Assembly: GCA_039818345.1 (NCBI GenBank)
Contig: JBCBUC010000001.1
Coordinates: 1-64,000, forward strand
DNA length: 64,000 nt
Direction: 5' to 3'
Source of the DNA: Parvularcula sp039818345
GTDB taxonomy: Bacteria > Pseudomonadota > Alphaproteobacteria > Caulobacterales > Parvularculaceae
Made by a program: the position numbers and the translations under genes. This document shows, one piece after another, positions 7,678 to 15,636 of this stretch (the first letter of the stretch is position 1; each line of letters begins with the position of its first letter). The notes beneath the pieces are model-generated. The model had not been told where the DNA came from. It did not search any database and was given only the letters and a program-made list of their open reading frames with translations.

Positions 7678-8148
7678 GTGATCGCTTTGTTCCTGACGCT
7701 CGCCCTGTTGGCGGCTCCCGCTCCGTTTGACGGAAAGCCTGGTTTCGAACGCTGCTCAGCTGACGAAGGGCCCGAGGTCGGGGTCGGTATCCTGTGCGAT
7801 CGTGCCTTAATTGCCCTCGACGCGCGCGAGATTGGCGTTGCGGATAGTCTTTCAAAAACGGCCACGGAATTGGCGCCAAGCCATCCTGGCGCGTGGGTTG
7901 TTCGTGCCAAGGTGGCGCAAGGCGCACGCCGGGTCAGCGAAGCGCGGGACCACTATGAAACGGCCGCTGGCCTGGAACCAGACAATGCGGGGCTGCTTGT
8001 CGCGATGGGCGACTTTGAGGCCGCCGAGGGGAATGTGCGCGGCGCGGCTGTCCTTTACGAGCGTGCTGCGGGGCTCGATCCAGCCTTCCCAGGACTGACA
8101 GAGCGCCTTGATGCCGTGGCAGAAGATCCCCAGGCGAACGAGATTTGA
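7678..8148 (+). CDS. Small exported TPR-repeat protein
   Basis: A 156-residue protein with an N-terminal hydrophobic signal (IALFLTLALLAAPAPF) and a periplasmic helical region containing tetratricopeptide repeats. Recognisable TPR helices are AWVVRAKVAQGARRVSEARD, HYETAAGLEPDNAGLLVAMG and EGNVRGAAVLYERAAGLDP, roughly residues 60-145. There are two Cys (CSADEG and ILCDRA) that may pair. TPR domains bind partner proteins; no specific partner is indicated. The start is GTG 7678 with a GATGGGA-like site upstream. The next gene begins four bases after the stop, so both are probably one transcript. Confidence 0.7.
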   Translation: MIALFLTLALLAAPAPFDGKPGFERCSADEGPEVGVGILCDRALIALDAREIGVADSLSKTATELAPSHPGAWVVRAKVAQGARRVSEARDHYETAAGLEPDNAGLLVAMGDFEAAEGNVRGAAVLYERAAGLDPAFPGLTERLDAVAEDPQANEI

Positions 8149-8151
8149 TCC

Positions 8152-8637
8152 GTGTATTTTCTTTTCTCCCTCTTGGTGATGGTGATCGTGGGGTGTTCCT
8201 ACGGGGTTTTACGATCAGGCCGGATCAACCAAAAAAAGCCTGATCCGGGGTTTGAGCCGGGCCGTCTTGCGACTCACGCGGCTGCACTGCTTGTCGCGCG
8301 CCAGGTCGTTCTCGGTTCGTCAGAAGACATGGGCAAAGAGCGCGCATTGGGTTGGTTCCAAACTGAATTCAAAATCGATGAGGAGGAGGCGCAGAGGCTT
8401 TGGTCATCAGCGATCTCCCAAGCCATGATTGATCCGGGTCCAGAAGAAGGCCTCGCCGTCATCCTTGCACCGATCAAAACAAGTTGCACTCTGCAAGAAA
8501 TGAAAGATCTGGCCGCATTTCTTGGGTCTGTCGGTGCTGATGGTACGCCGCCTACGGAAGGCCAAGAGACGCTCGAAGCAGAAGTGCGTCGGCGCTTGTC
8601 GCTGCCTGAAGAGGTCTCATCATCTGGTCATCATTGA
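8152..8637 (+). CDS. Hypothetical membrane-anchored protein, possibly TerB-like
   Basis: A 161-residue protein with one N-terminal transmembrane helix (YFLFSLLVMVIVGCSYGVL) and a cytoplasmic helical domain. The pattern THAAALLVARQVVLGSSEDM, KERALGWFQTEFKIDEEEAQ and SCTLQEMKDLAAFL vaguely recalls TerB-fold helical bundles, but the match is too weak to name it. The start is GTG 8152, three bases after the preceding TPR gene's stop, which argues for translational coupling. Function unknown. Confidence 0.6.
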   Translation: MYFLFSLLVMVIVGCSYGVLRSGRINQKKPDPGFEPGRLATHAAALLVARQVVLGSSEDMGKERALGWFQTEFKIDEEEAQRLWSSAISQAMIDPGPEEGLAVILAPIKTSCTLQEMKDLAAFLGSVGADGTPPTEGQETLEAEVRRRLSLPEEVSSSGHH

Positions 8638-8712
8638 TCGGCCAGGAAACAAGGCCTTTTCACCCTCAATTCCCCTCTTGTGCTCTGCACAATTTTGCGC
8701 CCAAAGGCCGGC

Positions 8713-9156
8713 ATGGCCGAGGAACACATCCATCTCTTTGTCTATGGGACTTTGTTGTCGGAGGCGCAGCACCCGATGGGGCAACTGCTTGAGCGCCATG
8801 CGACCCTTATTGGTCCAGGATCGATCCAAGCGCGCCTTTATATGATCGAAGAAGAAGACGCCCAGGGCCACAACACCTATCCTGGTGCGGTGCCCTCGCC
8901 ATGGCCTGAGGACAAAGTCTTTGGCGTCGTCTATCGCGTGATCGATCCTGATCCGGTGTTCGATGCATTTAATGACTTCGAAGCCTGCGCACCCGGTTGG
9001 CCTGAACCTTACGAGTTTCTTCTTCGTCCTATCGATGTCGCATTGGACTCTGGTGAGAAATTTCGTGCACAGAGCTATCTTTACACCTGGGATACTTCGC
9101 GCGCGACACTGATCCCCTCAGGACGTTATGACCGTGTCTCTCCGGATGTGCGTTAG
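8713..9156 (+). CDS. Gamma-glutamylcyclotransferase-fold protein
   Basis: A 147-residue protein of the GGCT-like (AIG2/BtrG) superfamily, whose members cleave gamma-glutamyl amines to 5-oxoproline. The substrate-binding signature LFVYGTLL is at residues 7-14. The acidic residue expected for catalysis is in FNDFEACAPG (about residue 84). GVVYRV and YTWDTS fit the barrel strands. ATG 8713 (MAEEHIHLFVYG) is chosen over 8680 because it places the first strand at the N-terminus as in the family. The stop codon overlaps that of the convergent MBL gene (shared TTAG). The substrate cannot be inferred. Confidence 0.85.
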   Translation: MAEEHIHLFVYGTLLSEAQHPMGQLLERHATLIGPGSIQARLYMIEEEDAQGHNTYPGAVPSPWPEDKVFGVVYRVIDPDPVFDAFNDFEACAPGWPEPYEFLLRPIDVALDSGEKFRAQSYLYTWDTSRATLIPSGRYDRVSPDVR

Positions 9157-10043
9157 CGGTCTGTGAGCGAGAAGAGACCATCCTCGCCGCGGGCCACATC
9201 GCCTTTGGCCTCATGCATTTCCAAATGAGCAAGAACGTTAAGCCCCGCGGCCATCTTCAAGGTTGGCGAGAGGCCGACATAAACATCGTCGACGATATCG
9301 GGGATCGTCTTTGGCCCATCCGCCAACGCTCCCATCACCGCATGGTCTCGGCCCAGCCGATGGGCTTTCACCGCTTCGACGAAGGGGCGCGGATCGGTGA
9401 TCGGTGCGCCATGGGTGGGGTAATAGATCGCGTCATCCCGCGAGAGCAGGATGTCGAGGCTCGACATGTATAAAGACATGTCGCCGTCCGGCGGTGCGAC
9501 CACGGTGGTTGCCCAGCCCATCATATGATCCCCCGTAAAAAGCGCATTCTCCTCGGCCAGATGAAAACAGAGATGGTTCGAGATGTGCCCGGGGGTGTGG
9601 AGTGCGGTGACCATGAGCCCGTCGATTGGAACAATAGCCCCGTCTTTTAAAAGCTCATCTGGCGTGAAGCCAAAATCAGCGCCTTCGTCGAGGGCCGGCG
9701 CCGCGCCGCCAGGCGGGGACGGGTGCGGGCCATATCCGAACGTCGCGGCACCGGTCAGCTCTTTCAAGCGATGGGCGCCGCCCGAATGATCCGCATGGGT
9801 ATGGGTGATCAAAATGGTTCTAATCGGCAGCGGGGCCATCGCCGCCAAGAGCTCAATATGACCCTGATCGTCCGGACCAGGATCAATCACCACCGTTTGG
9901 TCGGCGGCCTTAAGCAAATAGGTGCCGCTGCCGGTGTAAGTGAAGGGTCCTGGATTGGGAGCGATGATGCGGGTGATCCGCTCGGAGAGGGACTCTGAGA
10001 CGCCAGGTTGAAGGTCAGGGGCGTGAACGAACGGAACACTCAC
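9153..10043 (-). CDS. MBL-fold metallohydrolase
   Basis: A 296-residue metallo-beta-lactamase-fold hydrolase. The dinuclear metal site is visible: THTHADHSGGAH (HxHxDH), TALHTPGHISNHLC with a third His, TGDHMMGW with the bridging Asp, and THGAPITDPRP with the last His. The C-terminal part (about 215-290) is a winged-helix-like extension typical of the LACTB2/RNase Z-like hydrolase group. It overlaps the upstream DUF442 gene by four bases (ATGA). MBL and DUF442 domains are fused in some proteins and often adjacent in sulfide-metabolism contexts, so a thiol or persulfide-related role is possible; this is inference. Substrate unknown. Confidence 0.88.
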   Translation of the reverse strand: MSVPFVHAPDLQPGVSESLSERITRIIAPNPGPFTYTGSGTYLLKAADQTVVIDPGPDDQGHIELLAAMAPLPIRTILITHTHADHSGGAHRLKELTGAATFGYGPHPSPPGGAAPALDEGADFGFTPDELLKDGAIVPIDGLMVTALHTPGHISNHLCFHLAEENALFTGDHMMGWATTVVAPPDGDMSLYMSSLDILLSRDDAIYYPTHGAPITDPRPFVEAVKAHRLGRDHAVMGALADGPKTIPDIVDDVYVGLSPTLKMAAGLNVLAHLEMHEAKGDVARGEDGLFSLTDR

Positions 10044-10474
10044 GACTGCATATCCTTTTGCTCAGCATACGCTTGCAACAACGGTAGGGCCGGGGAAATG
10101 TCAAAACCCGCTTCGGCAGCCTGATCGATCACCGCGTCAATCGACACACCATTCAAGATCTCGGCGAGGGACGTCAGGAGCACGGCCCGTGGTCCAGCGC
10201 CGCAATAGGCCCAGATCGGACCGTCCTGGAGCTTGGCCGCAAAGGCGGCGACGTCGGCGGGATCAACCTCTGGTCCACGCATCGGGACATATAAGAAAGC
10301 AAGGCCATGGGCTTCGGCTGCGGCGGCCATGTCGGCTGATGTTGGCTGACCAGGCGCCTCTCCATCATGCCGGGCCGCGACCACCGTTCGAAAACCTGCG
10401 TCCTTGATCGCTGGCAAGTCATCCGTGCTGATTTGCGGGGAGACGGTGACATGGTCGTTTAAGCGTCGCGACAT
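10040..10474 (-). CDS. DUF442 / TIGR01244-type phosphatase-like protein
   Basis: A 144-residue protein with a protein-tyrosine-phosphatase-like fold of the TIGR01244 group. It begins SRRLNDHVTVSPQISTDDLP; the P-loop is IWAYCGAGPRAVLL, giving Cys-x4-Arg instead of the PTP Cys-x5-Arg, which is normal for this family. The Cys is nucleophilic in characterised relatives and may act as a sulfurtransferase or phosphatase. The frame stays open far upstream across the tRNA gene, but ATG 10474 has a good Shine-Dalgarno (GAGGAG, six to eleven bases upstream) and the family N-terminus, so it is the start. The downstream MBL gene overlaps by four bases. Confidence 0.85.
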   Translation of the reverse strand: MSRRLNDHVTVSPQISTDDLPAIKDAGFRTVVAARHDGEAPGQPTSADMAAAAEAHGLAFLYVPMRGPEVDPADVAAFAAKLQDGPIWAYCGAGPRAVLLTSLAEILNGVSIDAVIDQAAEAGFDISPALPLLQAYAEQKDMQS

Positions 10475-10694
10475 GGTTTTCTCCTCAAGAGCGTGCAGGC
10501 CATTGGGGATGGCCATTATAACGGAGGCAGCCCTCCTTATTCTGCCTCTATCAGGCCTCATGGGTTGGCGCGAGCCGCCGCCTAATGCGACCGAGCCCCG
10601 CGGGTGTGACAACAGATTTAAATGGGGCGATGAAAAGTGGCCGTTTTTCGATTGCGAACCGTCCCGGACATGGTTAGTTCCTCGCTCTCCCGGA

Positions 10695-10769
<75 letters not shown>

Positions 10770-11311
10770 AATCTTAAAATTAATCGACCAGCGTAGTTGC
10801 CGTAAGAGTTCGGCATCGACGCTCCGTACCCGACGCGGCAGCTCTTTCATTCGCCAGGCGATCGCCAACCAAGGGCGTCATCGGCGTTCGTGAAAGGGCG
10901 AATGAGGCCTTGCCCGATCGCAACTTCCATCTCCCGACGTCCGCCGATTAAGGTTGCCAAACGAAGCTGTTGAAACAGCCACCCATATTTTTATCGTGAA
11001 GTTTATCTGACTCCGGTGGATAGAGATTGATCGACCGACGTTTTTACGTCACGGTTGTCTTTGTCGGAGCAGACACTGCTACCAGGCGGCGATCGGGAGA
11101 GATCATCGGCTGGTTGTGATCAAATAGCGGGAGCGTTTCTTGCCAAACGGATAGTTTGCGGTAAGGATTGGTCAACCGCTGATAGTGGCTGGGACGAGGG
11201 GGTGGTTCGCGTCAGCGCGATGTACCCGTATTTTGTAGGTTTTTCGATCGTCGCCGTGGTTGGCCGGCGATTTGGTTTGAGGATGGGTGGAGACACTTGA
11301 AGGTGAAGCAC
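10770..11311. other. Gene-free spacer before the TonB/TtpC operon
   Basis: This 542-bp stretch has no supportable gene; its small open frames overlap without family resemblance. It must contain the TonB-operon promoter. Visible elements are a 9-bp inverted repeat (TCATTCGCC at 10847-10855 and GGCGAATGA at 10897-10905), a 10-bp palindrome GGCGATCGCC between its arms (10857-10866), and a small dyad GACGT-TTTT-ACGTC (11037-11050). None can be tied to a named regulator. No integrase or duplicated tRNA end is present, so it does not look like an integration site. Confidence 0.5.
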
Positions 11312-12088
11312 ATGCACAAGAAACTCGCGCTGCTTGGCTCGGCGATCGTCGTCGCTTGGTCGGCGAGCATCCCCGCCACGGCACAATTCCGTCAGGCTTT
11401 GGATATTAGCCGTCAAACAGCTCGTGATGGCGCTGCTTCTCAGCAGCGCGTCGAGGCGCTTGATCAGCAGGCCACGGAGCTCCTGAACGAGTACCGGGCC
11501 AATGTGAAACAGCTCGACCTGCTTACGCGCTTCAATGAAAGCCAGCGGCTCGAGATTGAAAACCAATTGGTCCAGATCCAAGGCCTCGAGCGCGATATCG
11601 CGAACGTGGAAGGCCTGGCACAGGCTGTGATCCCCCTGATCGAGGATATGCTTGCGCAGCTCAAGACCATCGTCGCTGCCGATATTCCATTCTTGCCGGC
11701 TGAGCGCCAAAGCCGCCTGGCTCGCCTCGATCAGGTGATGAGTGACCCAACACAAACACCAGCGTCGCGGTTCCGCCTGATCGTTGAGGCCTATCAGATC
11801 GAAAACGAATATGGTCGTTCGATTGAGGCCTATGAAGGCACCGTGACCGAAGACGGCGCTGAGTTGACGGTGGAGTTCCTCCGCCTTGGACGTCTCGCGC
11901 TGATTTATAAGTCTGCCGATGACAGTCTTCTTCGTATTTATGACCGCGATGCAGGCGGCTTTATCGACCTCGATAAGGGCCGTTACCTCGCTGGTGTCCG
12001 CACCGGTTTGCGGATGGCTAAAGAACAAACACCTCCAGGGCTTTTGGAGATTCCTGTCACCGCTCCCGTCTTGGCGTCGGCTGAGTAA
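11312..12088 (+). CDS. DUF3450 periplasmic coiled-coil protein of a TonB operon
   Basis: A 258-residue exported protein of the DUF3450 family, which occurs almost always at the head of TtpC-type TonB operons. Signal peptide at residues 1-25 (KKLALLGSAIVVAWSASIPATAQ). A long heptad-rich coiled coil follows (QQRVEALDQQATELLNEYRA, ESQRLEIENQLVQIQGLERD). The C-terminal domain has EYGRSIEAYEG, FLRLGRLALIYKSAD and RIYDRDAGGFIDLD. The expected role is in the periplasm as a partner of the long ExbB/TtpC. ATG 11312 follows AAGGTGAAG; the TTG at 11297 is less likely. The next gene starts 21 bp later with the same orientation. Confidence 0.88.
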   Translation: MHKKLALLGSAIVVAWSASIPATAQFRQALDISRQTARDGAASQQRVEALDQQATELLNEYRANVKQLDLLTRFNESQRLEIENQLVQIQGLERDIANVEGLAQAVIPLIEDMLAQLKTIVAADIPFLPAERQSRLARLDQVMSDPTQTPASRFRLIVEAYQIENEYGRSIEAYEGTVTEDGAELTVEFLRLGRLALIYKSADDSLLRIYDRDAGGFIDLDKGRYLAGVRTGLRMAKEQTPPGLLEIPVTAPVLASAE

Positions 12089-12109
12089 GGCGCAAGGGAG
12101 AACGAGAGA

Positions 12110-13483
12110 ATGACCATGCTTTCGATGATCAAAAACGGCCTTGTGGCCAGTGCCGCTCTCCTCGCAGCAGGATCTGTGAGTGTTGCGCAGGACCTTTCGC
12201 TTCAGGACGTGCTTGATGCAGCCCGCCAAGAGCGTGCCCAAGCTGCAGCCCAAAACCGCGAACGCGAAGCGCGCTTCGTGGCCGAGCGCAACCAACAGCA
12301 GGCTCGCCTGAACCAGGTGGTGGCGCAGGTTGAGGCAGCCGAAGCTGAATCCGACCGCCTTCAAGCTGAGTTTGAAGCGAACGACGGAACGATTTCTGAC
12401 CTGACCCAAACCCTGCAAGAAGAGCAGGGCGAATTCGGCGAACTCTTTGGTGCCGCGCGTTCGGCTGCCGGTGACTTTGCCGCGCAGCTGCAAGACTCCG
12501 TCATCTCGGCTGAGCTGCCGGGCCGGGTTGAGCCACTGCAAGAGATCGCGCAGAGCGATACACTTCCTTCGGAAGATCAACTGCGCTTCGTCACTGATGT
12601 GATGTTCGAGCAGATCGTTGCCCAGTCGGAGGTTGCAACGTTTGATGCGGACGTGGTCGATGCTTCGGGCGAGACGGTCACCGAGACCATCACGCGGATC
12701 GCGGCATTCACCGCTTTTGACGAGAGCGGCAACTACTACGTGATGAAAGAGCTACAAGATGGCCGTGCGCGCCTGACCCAGCTCGCTCGTAACCCGGGCA
12801 CCAACAATGCTGTGCCGAACGCCCGATCGATCGCTGGTTTCTCGGGCGAGGGTTTCCGTCCCGCAACGATTGATCCCTCACTCGGCCAGATCCTCGCGCT
12901 CGTGATCGTCGCACCGACCTTCCAAGAGCGGTTCCAGTCGGGTGGCCCGGTTGGTTATGTCATCACCGGTATCCTGATCGTAGGTATGATCATCGGAACG
13001 TTCCGCTTCGTGTCGCTTCTGTCGACGAAGTCAGCTGTCCGCGGTCAAATGCGCCGGAAGAGCCCATCGCGCGGCAACCCGCTTGGGCGGATCATGCTCG
13101 CATATGAAAGCAACACCAATGCAGACGTCGAAACTTTGGCGCTTAAGCTTGATGATGCTGTTCTTAAAGAGCTGCCGAAGCTCGAAGCTGGTCTCAACCT
13201 GGTCAAAGTTTTGGCCGCCGTTGCGCCGCTCCTTGGTCTCCTCGGTACGGTGGTCGGTATGATCCAGACGTTCCAGCAGATCACGCTCTTCGGTACGGGT
13301 GACCCGCAGATCATGGCTGGCGGTATCTCTCTCGCTCTGATCACCACGGTGATGGGTCTGATTGCTTCGATCCCGCTTCTCCTGGTTCACGCATTCGCTT
13401 CGGGTACGTCCCGTTCGGTGGCTGCGATCTTGGAAGAGCAGGCAGCTGGCCTAATCGCTGAACACGCTGAGGCGCGCGCATAA
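12110..13483 (+). CDS. TtpC-like MotA/TolQ/ExbB proton channel with periplasmic extension
   Basis: A 457-residue inner-membrane protein. A signal sequence (residues 1-26) leads into a roughly 240-residue periplasmic part. Its start is coiled coil (ARQERAQAAAQNREREARFV), then comes a globular region with FDESGNYYVMKELQDGRA. A transmembrane helix (about 285-305) and the MotA/TolQ/ExbB channel domain follow, with KVLAAVAPLLGLLGTVVGM and IMAGGISLALITTVMGLIAS. This is the architecture of Vibrio TtpC, needed with ExbB2-ExbD2-TonB2 for siderophore uptake. The stop TAA falls in the loop of a GC hairpin (13474-13489). Substrate specificity of the system cannot be read from sequence. Confidence 0.88.
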   Translation: MTMLSMIKNGLVASAALLAAGSVSVAQDLSLQDVLDAARQERAQAAAQNREREARFVAERNQQQARLNQVVAQVEAAEAESDRLQAEFEANDGTISDLTQTLQEEQGEFGELFGAARSAAGDFAAQLQDSVISAELPGRVEPLQEIAQSDTLPSEDQLRFVTDVMFEQIVAQSEVATFDADVVDASGETVTETITRIAAFTAFDESGNYYVMKELQDGRARLTQLARNPGTNNAVPNARSIAGFSGEGFRPATIDPSLGQILALVIVAPTFQERFQSGGPVGYVITGILIVGMIIGTFRFVSLLSTKSAVRGQMRRKSPSRGNPLGRIMLAYESNTNADVETLALKLDDAVLKELPKLEAGLNLVKVLAAVAPLLGLLGTVVGMIQTFQQITLFGTGDPQIMAGGISLALITTVMGLIASIPLLLVHAFASGTSRSVAAILEEQAAGLIAEHAEARA

Positions 13484-13489
13484 GCGCGC
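13474..13489 (+). other. GCGC hairpin spanning the ttpC-like stop codon
   Basis: GCGCGC-ATAA-GCGCGC forms a 6-bp all-GC stem whose loop contains the TAA stop of the upstream gene. No T-run follows. It lies between the two ExbB-type genes and resembles the hairpin at 14993-15008 (same ATAA loop). A role in mRNA stability or in setting relative expression is inference. Confidence 0.4.
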
Positions 13490-13515
13490 TGCCTTTAGCC
13501 TGGGAGGCCTAGCTG

Positions 13516-14055
13516 ATGCTTCGAGTCTTTTTAGATCCATTCGATAGTCTGCAGGACTTTCTCTTTGCCGGTGGTAACGTCCTCGTTGTCATCATGATCG
13601 TGACCTTCATCATGTGGGCGATGATCATTGAACGGTTTATTTTCTTTGGGACCGCACGTGGTTCTTTGATCAAAAAAGCCGAACGCGAATGGGAAGCACG
13701 TCCTGAACACAGGTCATGGTACGCCATGGCCATTCGCGACAAACTCTTATCCGAGGTTGCGGTGGAAACACGCACCAATCTCGGCGTGATCAAGGGCCTG
13801 GTGGCGGTGTCGCCACTCCTCGGTCTCTTGGGAACGGTGACTGGCATGGTTGAAGTGTTCGATGTTATGGCCGTGACCGGGTCGTCCAACGCTCGTTTGA
13901 TGGCGGGCGGTATCACCAAAGCGACGATCCCAACGATGGCGGGCCTCGTGGCCTCTCTATCCGGCATCCTCGCGCTTAATATTCTCGAACGTCAGCAGAA
14001 GAGCGCGGTGTCAGACACTGCGGATCGTCTCGACAGTATTGTGGAAGAGGGCTGA
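13516..14055 (+). CDS. exbB: ExbB / MotA-TolQ family proton channel subunit
   Basis: A 179-residue inner-membrane ExbB homologue. Three helices are predicted: VLVVIMIVTFIMWAMIIERF near the N-terminus, and the two channel helices in GLVAVSPLLGLLGTVTGMVEVF and MAGLVASLSGILALNI. It lacks the long periplasmic domain of the preceding gene, so it is the ordinary ExbB2-type channel former, working with ExbD to use the proton gradient to energise TonB. Start ATG 13516 has a GGGAGG Shine-Dalgarno. The first exbD follows after two bases. Confidence 0.92.
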   Translation: MLRVFLDPFDSLQDFLFAGGNVLVVIMIVTFIMWAMIIERFIFFGTARGSLIKKAEREWEARPEHRSWYAMAIRDKLLSEVAVETRTNLGVIKGLVAVSPLLGLLGTVTGMVEVFDVMAVTGSSNARLMAGGITKATIPTMAGLVASLSGILALNILERQQKSAVSDTADRLDSIVEEG

Positions 14056-14057
14056 TC

Positions 14058-14486
14058 ATGCGCGGACGACGCAGACACGGTGACGGCGACGAAGCCGACG
14101 TCAACATCACCCCGCTTCTCGATATTGTCTTCATCATGCTGATCTTTTTCATCGTGACGGCGACCTTTGTTTACGAAGACGGTATCCAACCGAACCTTCC
14201 GCAAAATAATGAGCAGGAAGACGATTCTGTACCGCCACCAGCGCTGCTGCTGACGGTGCAGGCTGATGGTTTCGTTCTTGTCGATAATATTCGCCAGATC
14301 GATCCGCGGTCGGCGGAGCCGGTGGTGGAAGAATTTCTCGCCAAGGAACCTCGCGGCGTTGTCATCGTTTCGGCTGCGCCCGACAGCGAGACGGGCGTGA
14401 TGGTCACGGTGCTGGATGAGGCGCGCCAAGCCGCGGGTCCTGAACGGTACAACTCGATCACCTTGGCACCGCAGTCTAGCGGCTAA
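14058..14486 (+). CDS. exbD: ExbD biopolymer transport protein, first copy
   Basis: A 142-residue single-pass protein with the ExbD signature ADVNITPLLDIVFIMLIFFI at residues 14-33. The Asp in LLDIVF is the proton-carrying residue. The periplasmic domain (about 45-140) contains LTVQADGFVLVDNIRQID and RGVVIVSAAPDSETGVMV. A highly basic N-terminal arm (RGRRRHGDGDEA) faces the cytoplasm. It starts two bases after exbB. A second, divergent ExbD is encoded 80 bp downstream, so the system may use a hetero-oligomeric ExbD. Confidence 0.92.
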   Translation: MRGRRRHGDGDEADVNITPLLDIVFIMLIFFIVTATFVYEDGIQPNLPQNNEQEDDSVPPPALLLTVQADGFVLVDNIRQIDPRSAEPVVEEFLAKEPRGVVIVSAAPDSETGVMVTVLDEARQAAGPERYNSITLAPQSSG

Positions 14487-14492
14487 GGTTAG

Positions 14493-14542
14493 GGTCGCGT
14501 TCGGCGCGACCGCACATAAAGGTTTATTTCGCGCTTCGGCGC
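14493..14542 (+). other. Two UUCG-type hairpins between the exbD genes
   Basis: The 80-bp spacer holds GGTCGCG-TTCGG-CGCGACC (14493-14511, 7-bp stem) and GCGC-TTCG-GCGC (14531-14542, capped by a UUCG tetraloop). The second is followed by five A residues rather than T, so these are not standard terminators. Stable UUCG hairpins often protect or demarcate mRNA segments; a role in setting exbD1/exbD2 stoichiometry is inference. Confidence 0.45.
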
Positions 14543-14566
14543 AAAAATTGAGGAAGATGCAAAGCC

Positions 14567-14974
14567 ATGGCTCGACGGGCACTGCAACAAGCGGCGAATG
14601 ATGGTGAGGATGATGTCAACATCACCCCACTTCTCGACATCGTCTTCATCATGCTGATCTTTTTTATTGTGACGTCGACGTTCATCAAGGAGCCGGGCGT
14701 CGAAGTAGCCCGGCCGACGGCGGTTACACAAACCGAACAAAACCCAGCTGTGCTGGTGGCGGTCACCGAAGACGGGGAGATCTACATCAACAATGAGGAG
14801 GTAGATCTCAGCGAGGTTCGCTACCTCGTCGAGGAGCTGCGCCGCGAGACACCGAAAGGCAACGCGGTCTTGCAGGCCGACGCTGGGGCAAAATCTGATC
14901 TCACGATCAAGGTTCTGCAACAGATCAAGGATGCAGGAATTAATGACGTCGCGATTTCGACGTTGGCTGAGTAA
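14567..14974 (+). CDS. exbD: ExbD biopolymer transport protein, second copy
   Basis: A 135-residue ExbD paralogue: DDVNITPLLDIVFIMLIFFI at residues 15-34, followed by VTSTFIKEPGVEVARPTAV. The periplasmic domain includes AVTEDGEIYINNEEVDLSEV and KSDLTIKVLQQIKDAGINDV, which match ExbD2-type proteins more closely than does the first copy. The catalytic Asp is kept, so it should be functional. The Shine-Dalgarno is TGAGGAAG. It is followed by a GC hairpin and then tonB. Confidence 0.92.
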   Translation: MARRALQQAANDGEDDVNITPLLDIVFIMLIFFIVTSTFIKEPGVEVARPTAVTQTEQNPAVLVAVTEDGEIYINNEEVDLSEVRYLVEELRRETPKGNAVLQADAGAKSDLTIKVLQQIKDAGINDVAISTLAE

Positions 14975-14992
14975 ATAGGGGTTTGCTCGTGT

Positions 14993-15008
14993 GAGCGCAT
15001 AAGCGCTC
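14993..15008 (+). other. GCGC hairpin between exbD2 and tonB
   Basis: GAGCGC-ATAA-GCGCTC is a perfect 6-bp stem with an ATAA loop, the same loop as the hairpin at 13474-13489. It sits between the exbD2 stop (14974) and the tonB Shine-Dalgarno (GGAGG at about 15019). No T-run follows, so readthrough into tonB is expected. Confidence 0.4.
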
Positions 15009-15030
15009 CGGGCTCTTTGGAGGACGATCC

Positions 15031-15633
15031 ATGGGTACGATTTTTCGAGGCGTGATCGGCGTTCCCCTTGCAGGGGTGATCGTGGTCGGCTTGTTCCTCG
15101 TGATGTATGGCCTGATTATTCCTGACCGCCTTCCCGATGCGGAAGCAGGCGAACCGGTCAACATTAACATCACGCGGCAACTTGAAGACTCTGAACTTCG
15201 CAACGAGCGCCGCTTCGAGCGGCCTAAACTTGATACGCCGCCGCCGCCGCCGCCGGCGATTGAACGGCAAAATTTTGAACCATCCGTTGATGGGGTGAAC
15301 GCTGCGGCGCCTGACTTTGGTACCGATGTGAACATTGGTTCTGGCTTCAACCCTGACCGGGATGCCCAACCCTTGGTTCGCGTTAACCCGACCGGGTTTG
15401 AGCGTTGCATTGATGCCAACACGGGAACCGAGTCGGTGGCACTTGAGTTTGACGTCGATCCAGCGGGGAATGTTGTGAACGTCGAAGTGATTGATTCGTC
15501 GGACCGTTGTTTCAATCGGTACGCGGTGCGCGCAGCTGAGCGTTGGAAGTACCAGCCGAAGATCGTGGACGGCGAAGCGGTTCCCCGCCGCGGCGTCCGG
15601 ACAACGATCCGTTTCGAAATTGGCGAAGGATAA
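15031..15633 (+). CDS. tonB: TonB energy transducer
   Basis: A 200-residue TonB2-type protein. One N-terminal membrane anchor (GVIGVPLAGVIVVGLFLVMY) is followed by a short periplasmic spacer with a small proline stretch (LDTPPPPPPAIERQNFEP, about residue 68). The C-terminal TonB domain starts near residue 120: VRVNPTGFERCIDANTGTES, VALEFDVDPAGNVVNVEVID, then YAVRAAERWKYQPKIVDG. The spacer is shorter than in classical TonB, as in TonB2 proteins that rely on TtpC. The Shine-Dalgarno GGAGG is close to ATG 15031. The TPR gene follows after three bases. Confidence 0.93.
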   Translation: MGTIFRGVIGVPLAGVIVVGLFLVMYGLIIPDRLPDAEAGEPVNINITRQLEDSELRNERRFERPKLDTPPPPPPAIERQNFEPSVDGVNAAAPDFGTDVNIGSGFNPDRDAQPLVRVNPTGFERCIDANTGTESVALEFDVDPAGNVVNVEVIDSSDRCFNRYAVRAAERWKYQPKIVDGEAVPRRGVRTTIRFEIGEG

Positions 15634-15636
15634 TTC

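Noticed and set aside
10857..10866. GGCGATCGCC palindrome as a HIP1-like or regulatory site
   Set aside because: A single copy in a GC-rich spacer; the motif is expected by chance and no neighbouring copies support a function.
11120..12580. 486-codon minus-strand open frame antisense to the DUF3450 and TtpC-like genes
   Set aside because: No recognisable domain, no ribosome site, and the plus strand encodes two clear family members in a coherent operon.
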